From NCBI GenBank assembly GCA_004556455.1, contig SFGY01000017.1, positions 1-31,798 of the forward strand: a DNA stretch of 31,798 nt. Direction: 5' to 3'. The position numbers were made by a program, and so were the translations under genes. The notes under the pieces were generated by a model that searched no databases, was not told the DNA's origin, and saw nothing but the letters and a program-made list of their open reading frames with translations. Origin of the DNA: Clostridiales bacterium (GTDB lineage: Bacteria > Bacillota > Clostridia > Saccharofermentanales > DTU023). Shown one piece after another: positions 6,671-13,676 of this stretch. Each line of letters starts with the position of its first letter. The first letter of the stretch is position 1.

Positions 6671-7804
6671 ATGGAAGATCTGAATCAATTTGTCCCCAAT
6701 GTACATTTTGAAAAGATTCCGATTAAGAACCTGGTATCCAATCAGAAATACCAGAGGAATCTGTCTCAAAGCCACATTGCTCGGGCAGCAGCGCACTTTG
6801 ATCTGTATCAGATCAATCCGGTGAAGGTCAGTCGGCGTGACGGAGTAAACTATGTATTCAACGGTCAGCACACAATCGAGATCGTTGCATTGGTTTCAGG
6901 CTCACGCGATACTCCTGTGTGGTGCATGATATACGAGGAGCTTGTCTATGAGCATGAGGCTGACATCTTTGCCAATCAGCAGAAATTCGTCAAACCTCTA
7001 AGCCCGTATGAAGTGTACCTGGCAAATCTGGAAGCCGGGAATGATGATCAACTCATCATCAGAGATCTTGTGGAGTCATATGGCCTTGAAATAGGCACAA
7101 AGAAAGCACCTTGTGTGATCTGTGCCGTTTCAACGCTGGAGCAGATTTACCAGAAGTACGGTTATCACATGCTCAGCCGGGTGCTCAGGCTCTGTATCGG
7201 CACCTGGGAAGGAGATATGAACTCGTTCTCGGCAAACATACTGAACGGCATAACCAAGCTGATCTCTGTCTTCGGTGAACAGCTTAATGACGAGATTTTC
7301 AAGGAGAAGGTTGGCGCCATTTCCGTCAAGCAGCTCGTCCGTATAGCAAAGGAGCGGCATGCCGGTTCGATGGGCTACGCAGAGGCGATGCTGATTGAGT
7401 ATAACGGCAAAAAGAAAAACCCCGCACAGCGGCTTTCGATCAATAAGCTGCATGCACGGGAGTCTTCTATCTTCTCCGGCTTGGAGGATTCGTCCATTTC
7501 GGATGAGGACTGGAATGACGAATCCGAAGTCGAAGAGGGCACCAATCGTTATGGGGCGATTGATACCGTCTTCGGATATTACTTGTTATTCAGTTGTGAG
7601 CGGAGCTTTCGAAGTTCGGCTTCGTATTCATTGATGTGGTTGATCTGCAGGCAGCACAGCACCAGGGTTGCCACAATCCCGCCGATGAAGAGCCCAACGA
7701 GGAACCAAAGGAACTCGGTCATGACAGCACCATTCCTTCCTCATCGTCGGGGAGCCATGCGTTGTCCATCGCATCCTGACCGAGCCCACGGAGAAGATTA
7801 TTGA
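6671..7804 (+). CDS. ParB-superfamily-like protein (DUF6551-like)
   Basis: 377 residues as read. Residues ~15-130 resemble the ParB-like fold of the DUF6551 group: YQRNLSQSHIARAAAHFDLYQ, VFNGQHTIEIVAL (equivalent of the DGxxR box), then ADIFANQQKFVKPLSP. A helical domain follows. From about residue 300 (near 7560) the translation loses protein-like composition and runs antisense through the small membrane-protein gene at 7579-7722 and into the end of the gene at 7719-8063. A one-base shift near 7550 would end the protein at a TGA at 7560-7562, so the present 3' end may be a frameshifted extension. It starts directly after the previous stop and probably works with that ParB-like protein. Confidence 0.75.
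   Translation: MEDLNQFVPNVHFEKIPIKNLVSNQKYQRNLSQSHIARAAAHFDLYQINPVKVSRRDGVNYVFNGQHTIEIVALVSGSRDTPVWCMIYEELVYEHEADIFANQQKFVKPLSPYEVYLANLEAGNDDQLIIRDLVESYGLEIGTKKAPCVICAVSTLEQIYQKYGYHMLSRVLRLCIGTWEGDMNSFSANILNGITKLISVFGEQLNDEIFKEKVGAISVKQLVRIAKERHAGSMGYAEAMLIEYNGKKKNPAQRLSINKLHARESSIFSGLEDSSISDEDWNDESEVEEGTNRYGAIDTVFGYYLLFSCERSFRSSASYSLMWLICRQHSTRVATIPPMKSPTRNQRNSVMTAPFLPHRRGAMRCPSHPDRAHGEDY
7579..7722 (-). CDS. Small single-TM protein (DUF3789-like)
   Basis: 47 residues. A hydrophobic helix at ~3-26 (FLWFLVGLFIGGIVATLVLC) is followed by QINHINEYEAELRKLRSQLN, a short amphipathic coiled-coil-like tail. The pattern is that of DUF3789-type small membrane proteins common in clostridial conjugative elements. 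Its ATG overlaps the stop of the upstream gene as ATGA (7719-7722), so it is the last gene of the minus-strand operon. It lies antisense inside the 3' extension of the convergent ParB-like gene. Function unknown. Confidence 0.7.
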   Translation of the reverse strand: MTEFLWFLVGLFIGGIVATLVLCCLQINHINEYEAELRKLRSQLNNK

Positions 7805-8063
7805 AGTCCTCCGCATCCTCGCAGTTTCGGATGCCGTATTCCGCGCAGGCGTTCAAGACATCCTTTGCCTGATCCTCGGGTAGATCGGACATCATGAAGT
7901 CATTGGGGGCAAGCCATGCTTTGCCTTGCTCCCAGCAGACGCAGAGAGATGTCGGAAAGCCAAGTGTCTGATCGCACTGGAAGTCTGGGGACACGTGTAT
8001 CATCAGCGTATCCTCATCCTCGATGATGCGGTCAACAGCCTTATTGAATTCATCGTATTTCAT
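7719..8063 (-). CDS. Acidic protein of unknown function
   Basis: 114 residues, family not recognised. Acidic, with a possible small alpha/beta domain (DTLMIHVSPDFQCDQTL, CVCWEQGKAWLAPNDF) followed by helices (EDQAKDVLNACAEYGIRNCE). It ends DDEEGMVLS, a variant of the acidic plus Met/Gly tail seen across this operon. The stop overlaps the next start as ATGA, and its own start overlaps the preceding stop. The codons for the tail (GAGGAAGGA) double as a Shine-Dalgarno for the downstream gene. Confidence 0.7.
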   Translation of the reverse strand: MKYDEFNKAVDRIIEDEDTLMIHVSPDFQCDQTLGFPTSLCVCWEQGKAWLAPNDFMMSDLPEDQAKDVLNACAEYGIRNCEDAEDFNNLLRGLGQDAMDNAWLPDDEEGMVLS

Positions 8064-8659
8064 AGCTGTATGCCCATTCCTTCCTCGAAGTCCTCTCCTT
8101 CATCCGGGGCATCATCCACCGAGGTGATGTTGACGTACTCTCCGATGACGCCGAGCGCTTTGTAATAGTCTCCTGACTCACGGATGCGGTCACACATCTC
8201 CTTCGCCTGGTCTGCAAGACCGTTCTGCTTCAGAGTGCGGGACGCTATGCCCATCAGATTGAAGATGTTTCCGTCCTGACCGATCAGCGGACAGTCGGGT
8301 TTTTGTACTGTCTCTGCGGTCTGTTCCTTGGAGATGAAGCCGCCGAGTCGGTTCGGAACATAGTCCGAAAGCCAGGTACCGCCGAAGTTTCCGTGCGTCT
8401 GGAGCCGCCACATGGCGAGCCTGCCAACATCGAGCTTAACGTCATCCTTGAAGGGAAACAGGAGGCATGTTGATCCGTCATGCTCAAAGGTGGAGCAGTC
8501 GTGAAACCTTGTGCCGTCCAGCAGAATGCCGTCCTCCGTGAGCATGTCATTGATGCCGTCCACCCATTCGTCGAGGCTGCCGCCGCATCCCTGAATGATC
8601 AAGCCTTCGGAGCCCTCCATCCTGCGGAGTTCGTCCTTGGATATGGTTTTCACGCTCAT
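8060..8659 (-). CDS. ICE-type protein of unknown function with acidic Met/Gly tail
   Basis: 199 residues. The middle (LLDGTRFHDCSTFEHDGSTC, RLAMWRLQTHGNFGGTWLSDYV) and the C-terminal half (PLIGQDGNIFNLMGIASRTL, ADQAKEMCDRIRESGDYYKAL) look like domains often found in large polyvalent proteins of clostridial mobile elements; I cannot name the families with certainty. The protein ends EDFEEGMGIQL. It is translationally coupled on both sides by ATGA overlaps. It was probably expressed with the ArdA-like proteins during element transfer or establishment; that role is inference. Confidence 0.75.
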   Translation of the reverse strand: MSVKTISKDELRRMEGSEGLIIQGCGGSLDEWVDGINDMLTEDGILLDGTRFHDCSTFEHDGSTCLLFPFKDDVKLDVGRLAMWRLQTHGNFGGTWLSDYVPNRLGGFISKEQTAETVQKPDCPLIGQDGNIFNLMGIASRTLKQNGLADQAKEMCDRIRESGDYYKALGVIGEYVNITSVDDAPDEGEDFEEGMGIQL

Positions 8660-10224
8660 AACTGCATACCTCCCATCGTCAGAGACTCATCTTCGTCCTG
8701 GCTAAAGTCCGTGTTTTGAAATTCCTCGACAGACATATGATCGCCGAGAAAGTTGGGCGAGGAATCATCGTCAAGCTCGATGTATCCTTCCTCGCCGAAG
8801 ATGATCGGCTCTTTTGTGATGATCGTTCCGGCATGATTGACGGCGACGCTCGGCTCGACGGTGGCAAAGGCGATAGATTCGCCCTCACGCAGATCATACT
8901 TGTAAAGGCCGTCCGGCAGCTCTTTCTGCGTGACTCTGCCGTTGGTGAAGAGTGCGGTCTGACCGAGCACCTCGACCACCTCGAGCTTTTCGTCGGTCAT
9001 GGCCTGTGTCTTCAGTTCTTTGGCTTCCTGCGCTTCAACGGTGACAGGCTCGAACAGGTGACCGCCACGGGCAGAGAGAATACCATAGTCGGTGATGCTC
9101 GCTCCGAGCCGCTCAACCAGCCGCTTTCCTTCATTTTGCGTCAAGAGCGTATCCAGCCAGTGATCGTCAAAGCGGACGTCCAGGTTGTGGCACACGTGGG
9201 TTTTGAAGAAGGAGGCGGCGTCGCTGTCGAAATACGATAGTTCATATTCGTTCAACCTGTCTGTTGCCGCCAAAGCGCCGTCTGCGTCATGGATATTCTC
9301 CGCTTCGAGGATTGCCTTGAACCTGAGCTCTGCATCGGTTCCCATTGTGAGGTAACGGTCTGCGACAGCATTCAGAGCATCAAAAGAAGCCATATTCTCA
9401 ACTGCGACTGCTGTGATCTGAGGAATGCCGGATTCAAAGTCGAAGCAGGAGCAGTCCTCAATGGAGTCCACCCCAAAGGCATCCTTGACGATGGCATCCG
9501 CATCCGCTCTCGGAATCGGGAGTGCGATCCACACGGCGCGGGCTTCCGCTGTTTCGGGATTGTTGAGATCCGCAGGGCCGACCTTCAGTCTGAACACGCC
9601 GTCTTCAGCCGCAGCAGGGATATTCTTTCCATCATAGACCTCGGGAATCTCATAGTCGCCGGTGACCACATAGAAGCCGTCAATCAGCACGCCGCCTTCA
9701 TTCTTCCGCTGGAGTTCTCCGATCCTGCGCTTGTCCAGCAGATAAAGAGAGTCATCCGGGATAGCGGCAACATCGGGATGGAGGTCGTTTTCGATCACGA
9801 ACTGTCCAAGCTGCTCGTCGTTGTGGATGTTGGATGCAACCATCACGCTGTCAAGCTCGTAGGTCATATTGATGAGATTCTTGACCGACAGAAGCTCGTC
9901 GGAGTCCACATCACCGAAGCGCTGGTCGAAGAGCGCCTGATAGACAGTGAACTGCTCGTCCGAGAGCGAGTCCAGCCGCTGGGCAAGGTAGTTCAGTTCC
10001 TCCACGGAGGTGGTGTCGAGCCGGATGTGTTCGAGAGCGGGAAGCGGATCGAAGCCAAGGAAGCTGATTGACTGATAGGTCATATCCTCTCTGCCGGTGA
10101 TTCTCGCTCTTTGCTTGGCGTCTCTGATTTGCTGGGCTGTGGCGGGAAGATCCAGCACAGCATAGAAGGGTTCCCATCCGAGTCTGTTCTCTGATGAGAG
10201 CTCGATTCTGATTATGTCTCTCAT
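8656..10224 (-). CDS. Large ArdA-like/LPD28-like polyvalent protein
   Basis: 522 residues. The N-terminal part (~1-130) carries ArdA-like features (VEELNYLAQRLDSLSDEQF followed by LLSVKNLINMTYELDS) shared with the 384-residue protein at 13677-14831. A segment at ~330-390 (FFKTHVCHNLDVRFDDHWLD) resembles the C-terminal ArdA part. Residues ~420-505 (VVEVLGQTALFTNGRV, LPDGLYKYDLREGES, VNHAGTIITKEPI) match my recollection of the LPD28 domain of polyvalent mobile-element proteins. It ends DEDESLTMGGMQL. ArdA proteins mimic DNA and block type I restriction; a similar protective role is inferred. The start at 10224 is chosen over a TTG at 10230 for its spacing to GAGG. Confidence 0.75.
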   Translation of the reverse strand: MRDIIRIELSSENRLGWEPFYAVLDLPATAQQIRDAKQRARITGREDMTYQSISFLGFDPLPALEHIRLDTTSVEELNYLAQRLDSLSDEQFTVYQALFDQRFGDVDSDELLSVKNLINMTYELDSVMVASNIHNDEQLGQFVIENDLHPDVAAIPDDSLYLLDKRRIGELQRKNEGGVLIDGFYVVTGDYEIPEVYDGKNIPAAAEDGVFRLKVGPADLNNPETAEARAVWIALPIPRADADAIVKDAFGVDSIEDCSCFDFESGIPQITAVAVENMASFDALNAVADRYLTMGTDAELRFKAILEAENIHDADGALAATDRLNEYELSYFDSDAASFFKTHVCHNLDVRFDDHWLDTLLTQNEGKRLVERLGASITDYGILSARGGHLFEPVTVEAQEAKELKTQAMTDEKLEVVEVLGQTALFTNGRVTQKELPDGLYKYDLREGESIAFATVEPSVAVNHAGTIITKEPIIFGEEGYIELDDDSSPNFLGDHMSVEEFQNTDFSQDEDESLTMGGMQL

Positions 10225-10230
10225 AGGCAA

Positions 10231-11268
10231 TTACCTCACTATTTCATACTTTTCATTGACTGCTTTGATTCTCTGCCCGATAGCAGAAATGACCGGCACA
10301 GATACGCTGTTGCCGGCCATCTTGTACAGGTGACCGTCCTTCAGTCCAAGGGCGGCCGTCTTATTGAATTGTTCATCGGCATATCCCTGCAGACGCCAGC
10401 ACTCAATGGGCATGAGTTTTCGGATTCTGCCTCTGTGCAGGATTCCGTGCCTGTCCTGGGCGGTGATCGTAAACATCGGCTCATCCGGCTCCTTAATCCG
10501 GCGGCCTTGCTGACGCACCTTTTCTCTGTCGGGAGTGAGGATGGCTCTCGGCGCATCCTCGATCAGCACGGCAGAGTGCTCGCCTCGGTGCTTGCTGACT
10601 CCGGAATCCTGACGGGCGGTGATGCATCGGGCAACGTCAGGCACGACGGGGTCGGAGTTCATGTCAATGAAATACAGACCTGTTTTGCCGCCCCAGCCTC
10701 CGCTGGTCGCCGCTTGGGTGCAGGCTACTCCGTTGGGATCGTAAACCCTTTGCCCCTGGGCGCCGCCGATAAGTTGCCGGATATACAGGCGCCGTCGCTG
10801 CTGGGGGACTCCGAAATATCTGCTGTTATGCACACACCATTCAAAATGATACCCCATTTCAATAAGCGCGGCGTAGATGGTTTCAAGCGTCTTGCCCCCG
10901 TCATGCGATAGCAGTCCCGGGACGTTTTCCAGAAGAAAAAAAGCAGGCCGTTTGGCTGCAAGGAGTCGGGCAACTTCAAAGAACAGAGTTCCTCTTGTGT
11001 CTTCGAATCCAAGCCGCTTTCCCGCAACTGAGAAGCTCTGGCAAGGAAATCCGGCACAGAGCAGGTCGAAGTCGGGCATTTCGTCGGGGTTGATTTTTCT
11101 TGCATCGTCACAGTAATATTCTCCTTCCGTGTCATAGATGGCGCAGTACGCCATGTTTGTGCGTTTGTCGATCTCGCAGTGACCAATGCATTCAAACCCG
11201 CCGACAGCCTCCAGACCAGACCGGAAGCCGCCGATACCGGCGAACATATCAAAAAATCGGATTGCCAT
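10231..11268 (-). CDS. DNA (cytosine-5) methyltransferase
   Basis: 345 residues with all main C5-methyltransferase motifs: I FDMFAGIGGF (6-15, SAM binding), IV GFPCQSFS with catalytic Cys76, VI ENVPG (114-118), VIII QQRRRLYI (~156-163), a target-recognition region ~165-290, then IX/X with ECWRLQGY and YKMAGNSVSVPV. It methylates a cytosine at C5; the recognised sequence cannot be read from the gene. No cognate restriction enzyme lies next to it, so it is probably an orphan enzyme that protects the element from host restriction, alongside the ArdA-like genes. The stop almost abuts the next gene in the operon. Confidence 0.95.
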   Translation of the reverse strand: MAIRFFDMFAGIGGFRSGLEAVGGFECIGHCEIDKRTNMAYCAIYDTEGEYYCDDARKINPDEMPDFDLLCAGFPCQSFSVAGKRLGFEDTRGTLFFEVARLLAAKRPAFFLLENVPGLLSHDGGKTLETIYAALIEMGYHFEWCVHNSRYFGVPQQRRRLYIRQLIGGAQGQRVYDPNGVACTQAATSGGWGGKTGLYFIDMNSDPVVPDVARCITARQDSGVSKHRGEHSAVLIEDAPRAILTPDREKVRQQGRRIKEPDEPMFTITAQDRHGILHRGRIRKLMPIECWRLQGYADEQFNKTAALGLKDGHLYKMAGNSVSVPVISAIGQRIKAVNEKYEIVR

Positions 11269-11305
11269 AGGGCATCCGACCTGTTCCTTCTGCTATTTGG
11301 TCACC

Positions 11306-11773
11306 TCACATTCCCATAGTGAATCCCTGGGCTTCATCCTCGGACTCATCTTCGTCCTCGTTGGAATCGGCTTCAGAATCGTCAAGGGCGGCGTCTTCGT
11401 TCTGCTCGGGATCATCTTCGTCCTGGTTGGGATCGTCGCTCACAGCCTCGTTCTGGCTCTCACGCTCGGTCTGATCCCGTTCCAGCTCGTCCTCAATGAG
11501 TCCGATGAGGAACTGCCGCTGAGTCATGTTGTTGCGCTGCAGGTAGTCCTTGATCCGCTGAAACAGATCCTCCGGCACCTGCACGGCAATGGTTCTTGTG
11601 TTTGCCATTGTACTTCCTTCCTTCATCTGATTTTTCGGGTGGAGCTCGTCATCCAGTGCCAGACTGACGAACTCTGCCATAGTCATGCTGTGATCCCGCA
11701 GGTACTGACTGACCTCTGCATGGAGGTCGGCGTCGATCCGCACGGTGATTCCTTTCTTTTCGCCGTTAGGCAT
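11306..11773 (-). CDS. Tandem ribbon-helix-helix-like protein with acidic tail
   Basis: 155 residues. Two related RHH-like segments lie in tandem: ITVRIDADLHAEVSQYLRDH with AEFVSLALDDEL (~9-45) and TIAVQVPEDLFQRIKDYLQR with RQFLIGLIEDEL (~60-95). A single chain could thus form the two-fold DNA-binding unit normally made by a dimer. Residues ~97-150 are almost all Asp/Glu/Asn/Gln and the protein ends EAQGFTMGM, one of the operon's shared tails. The start overlaps the upstream 47-residue RHH-like gene by 8 bases, with AAGGAG before it. Likely a DNA-binding regulator or accessory transfer protein. Confidence 0.75.
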   Translation of the reverse strand: MPNGEKKGITVRIDADLHAEVSQYLRDHSMTMAEFVSLALDDELHPKNQMKEGSTMANTRTIAVQVPEDLFQRIKDYLQRNNMTQRQFLIGLIEDELERDQTERESQNEAVSDDPNQDEDDPEQNEDAALDDSEADSNEDEDESEDEAQGFTMGM

Positions 11774-11909
11774 TGTCCTGGCTCCTTTCCAAATAGTTTT
11801 TGAGAGCGGTTTCTACGATATCCTCCACGGAAAGCTCCGTTTCGGAAGCATACTGCAGAAGCGGTTCGGTAAGCTGGGGCGGGATTTCGATTTCAATTCT
11901 TTCTTCCAT
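11766..11909 (-). CDS. Small ribbon-helix-helix-like protein
   Basis: 47 residues: MEERIEIEIPPQLTEPLLQY, then a second helix (SVEDIVETALKNYLERS). The strand-helix-helix spacing matches RHH DNA-binding proteins and resembles each half of the neighbouring tandem protein. It starts seven bases after the TGA of the upstream DUF4314-like gene, with TGAGG nearby, and overlaps the next gene by 8 bases. It lacks the Met/Gly tail. Small regulatory or partner protein; function inferred from fold only. Confidence 0.65.
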   Translation of the reverse strand: MEERIEIEIPPQLTEPLLQYASETELSVEDIVETALKNYLERSQDNA

Positions 11910-11916
11910 AGGCGCC

Positions 11917-12555
11917 TCACATTCCCATGACGGGGCCGCTTTCATCCTCGCTCATGTCTTCTGCCTGTTCCTCGGCAAGTTCCTCATCCGTCAGCTTACG
12001 GAAGGAGTCTTCGCCGGGGACAACGCCGAGGCTCCTGCCATTGTCGAAATCGCAATGCAGGGTGCCGATGTCATCCACGACTCTGACCGTTCCTCTCGTG
12101 CCGCTCTCCACGGGGTTCGGATCGTTTTCCATGCCGAGAAGCATGATCCTCGTTCCGGGGGGATAGGCTTCCTTGTATGGTACCTCCTTGTTCTGTTCTG
12201 ACATGTTCTGTTCGCTGTCGTAGAGTTCCATTTCATAGAGAACGCTGCCGTCGTTCTTTCGAGTGTTGAGCACTTGAATAGCGGTGCCGGTGAAGCGGTA
12301 GGCTCCTGCTTTGTTGTAGGGCGACCAAAAGCCTGCTCCGTGATTGCAGGTCGACCATTTATGATCCGGCTGATCCTTGATCTTGGAGTAGAATCCGTTG
12401 GTCTGAACCTTCGTCACCACACGGGTGAGGCCGACGATATCAGGATGGTATTGGTGCGCCGTTGCCACCAGCTCGGTTCCGAGCCTGATATGCCGCTTGA
12501 GGTCTGCAAGGTTCTTGATCTGGAGCGGCTTGCGGTCTTTCTTTTCTGCTGTCAT
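11917..12555 (-). CDS. DUF4314-like domain protein with acidic Met/Gly tail
   Basis: 212 residues. The N-terminal ~125 residues are of no recognised family (HIRLGTELVATAHQYHPDIV, WSTCNHGAGFWSPYNKAGAY). Residues ~140-195 (YPPGTRIMLLGMENDPNPVE, GTRGTVRVVDDIGTLHCDFD, NGRSLGVVPGEDSFR) match DUF4314, a small SH3-like domain common in conjugative elements. It ends MSEDESGPVMGM. The start at 12555 overlaps the preceding stop as ATGA; a longer in-frame start at 12594 lies inside the neighbour. Function unknown. Confidence 0.8.
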   Translation of the reverse strand: MTAEKKDRKPLQIKNLADLKRHIRLGTELVATAHQYHPDIVGLTRVVTKVQTNGFYSKIKDQPDHKWSTCNHGAGFWSPYNKAGAYRFTGTAIQVLNTRKNDGSVLYEMELYDSEQNMSEQNKEVPYKEAYPPGTRIMLLGMENDPNPVESGTRGTVRVVDDIGTLHCDFDNGRSLGVVPGEDSFRKLTDEELAEEQAEDMSEDESGPVMGM

Positions 12556-12896
12556 AGCTCCAGCTCCACTCCGTACAGCTCGTCCGGCGACCATTGGATG
12601 GTGAAGTCTGCGTCCTCAATGTTGTCGCAGTGGTCATGCAGGAATTCTTCGTCTGCATCCGCTCTCATCTTGAAATACGCCACTTCCTCGGGCGTTGCCT
12701 TGAAGGTTTCGCCTTCGCCGTAGAGATAGGCTTCCACATGAACGCTGACCTCTTGTTCGGAATCCAGCTCAACCATGAAATTCTCATAGGCAGTCCAGCC
12801 TTCGAGATCATCGGCGTCCCTCGGGATACCGGCAGCGAGAAACTCTACCTGATTATTGTCTGCGGTAAGCGTTACCGCCGAAAAGAGCACAGCCAT
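12552..12896 (-). CDS. Acidic hypothetical protein
   Basis: 114 residues, family not recognised. Strongly acidic with a beta-rich N-terminal half (MAVLFSAVTLTADNNQVEFL, FMVELDSEQEVSVHVEAYLY) and a helical second half ending ELYGVELEL. Unlike most operon members it lacks the Met/Gly tail. The start follows GGGAGGA by nine bases; that Shine-Dalgarno is made by the out-of-frame tail codons of the preceding gene. High acidity and small size would fit DNA mimicry, but nothing here demonstrates it. Confidence 0.65.
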   Translation of the reverse strand: MAVLFSAVTLTADNNQVEFLAAGIPRDADDLEGWTAYENFMVELDSEQEVSVHVEAYLYGEGETFKATPEEVAYFKMRADADEEFLHDHCDNIEDADFTIQWSPDELYGVELEL

Positions 12897-13674
12897 ATAT
12901 CACATTCCTCCCATCGTCATGCCCTGCGCCGTCCTCGGTGTCAATCGGCTGCTGCTCAAAGTGCTCTCCGTAACCGTCTGAGTTCTGTCCGCTGATCCAG
13001 TCGGTGAGGATTTCGGTTTCCGCGTCGGTGAGTTCCTCCTTGAGGCTGCACTCTATCCTGCCGAAGAGCCGTCCACGGTAGGTTTCCACGCCCCACTTTG
13101 CAGAGACGAGCTTTGCCTTAACGCTGTCATCCTCGTCGAAAAACTCAGCCATATCCATTTCATCGTCGGCAGTATCGGCTTCCAGAGCTTCTTCGACAGC
13201 CCACGCATAGCTCTTGAGGAAACGTCCGTCGACGGGAGAACTGAAGCCCTCTTCATCGGTTACCTCTCCGACGAGGGGACAGTAGAACACTGCTTTGACC
13301 GGTCCTGATTCATAAAGCATCTGCTTGATGTCGTCCGTGACCTCCTGCATGGAGCTGTACTGATCGTTGAGCAGATTCTGTTCCAGCTTGGAGCGGAAAT
13401 CAGGCTTGGCATTGTCTACCATGAAGGCCAGCATATTGGCGTCAGCCAGCGAGTTATGCTCCTTGAGAGTGAGAAGCAAATGCTTTCCTATTTCGTCTTC
13501 GGAATACAGCTTGACTCGCACGTCATCGCCTTCCTCATCGGAAAGGGTGATCTGATGCGGGGACTGTCTGATACCTACTGACTGGAGCTTTTCATACACA
13601 TCGTAGATGCTGCGGGGAAAGTCCAGCACGAGTGTGCCGCCGTCCTTGCTTTCAATGATTGCGTTGATTTTCAT
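12853..13674 (-). CDS. Polyvalent-type protein with a frameshifted C-terminus
   Basis: Family not firmly recognised. The sequence up to about 12930 reads well: MKINAIIESKDGGTLVLDFP, then a helical middle, then LTDAETEILTDWISGQNSDG and YGEHFEQQPIDTEDG, a segment I associate with ICE proteins where it usually continues with a beta-rich part. After EDG the frame degenerates and runs over the start of the next gene. Shifting frame by one base gives AQGMTMGGM and a TGA at 12900-12902, nearly identical to the tail EAQGFTMGM of the tandem RHH protein. A small indel or imperfect deletion is therefore likely. The ATG at 13674 has GGGAGGA eight bases upstream. Confidence 0.7.
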   Translation of the reverse strand: MKINAIIESKDGGTLVLDFPRSIYDVYEKLQSVGIRQSPHQITLSDEEGDDVRVKLYSEDEIGKHLLLTLKEHNSLADANMLAFMVDNAKPDFRSKLEQNLLNDQYSSMQEVTDDIKQMLYESGPVKAVFYCPLVGEVTDEEGFSSPVDGRFLKSYAWAVEEALEADTADDEMDMAEFFDEDDSVKAKLVSAKWGVETYRGRLFGRIECSLKEELTDAETEILTDWISGQNSDGYGEHFEQQPIDTEDGAGHDDGRNVIYGCALFGGNAYRRQ

Positions 13675-13676
13675 GC

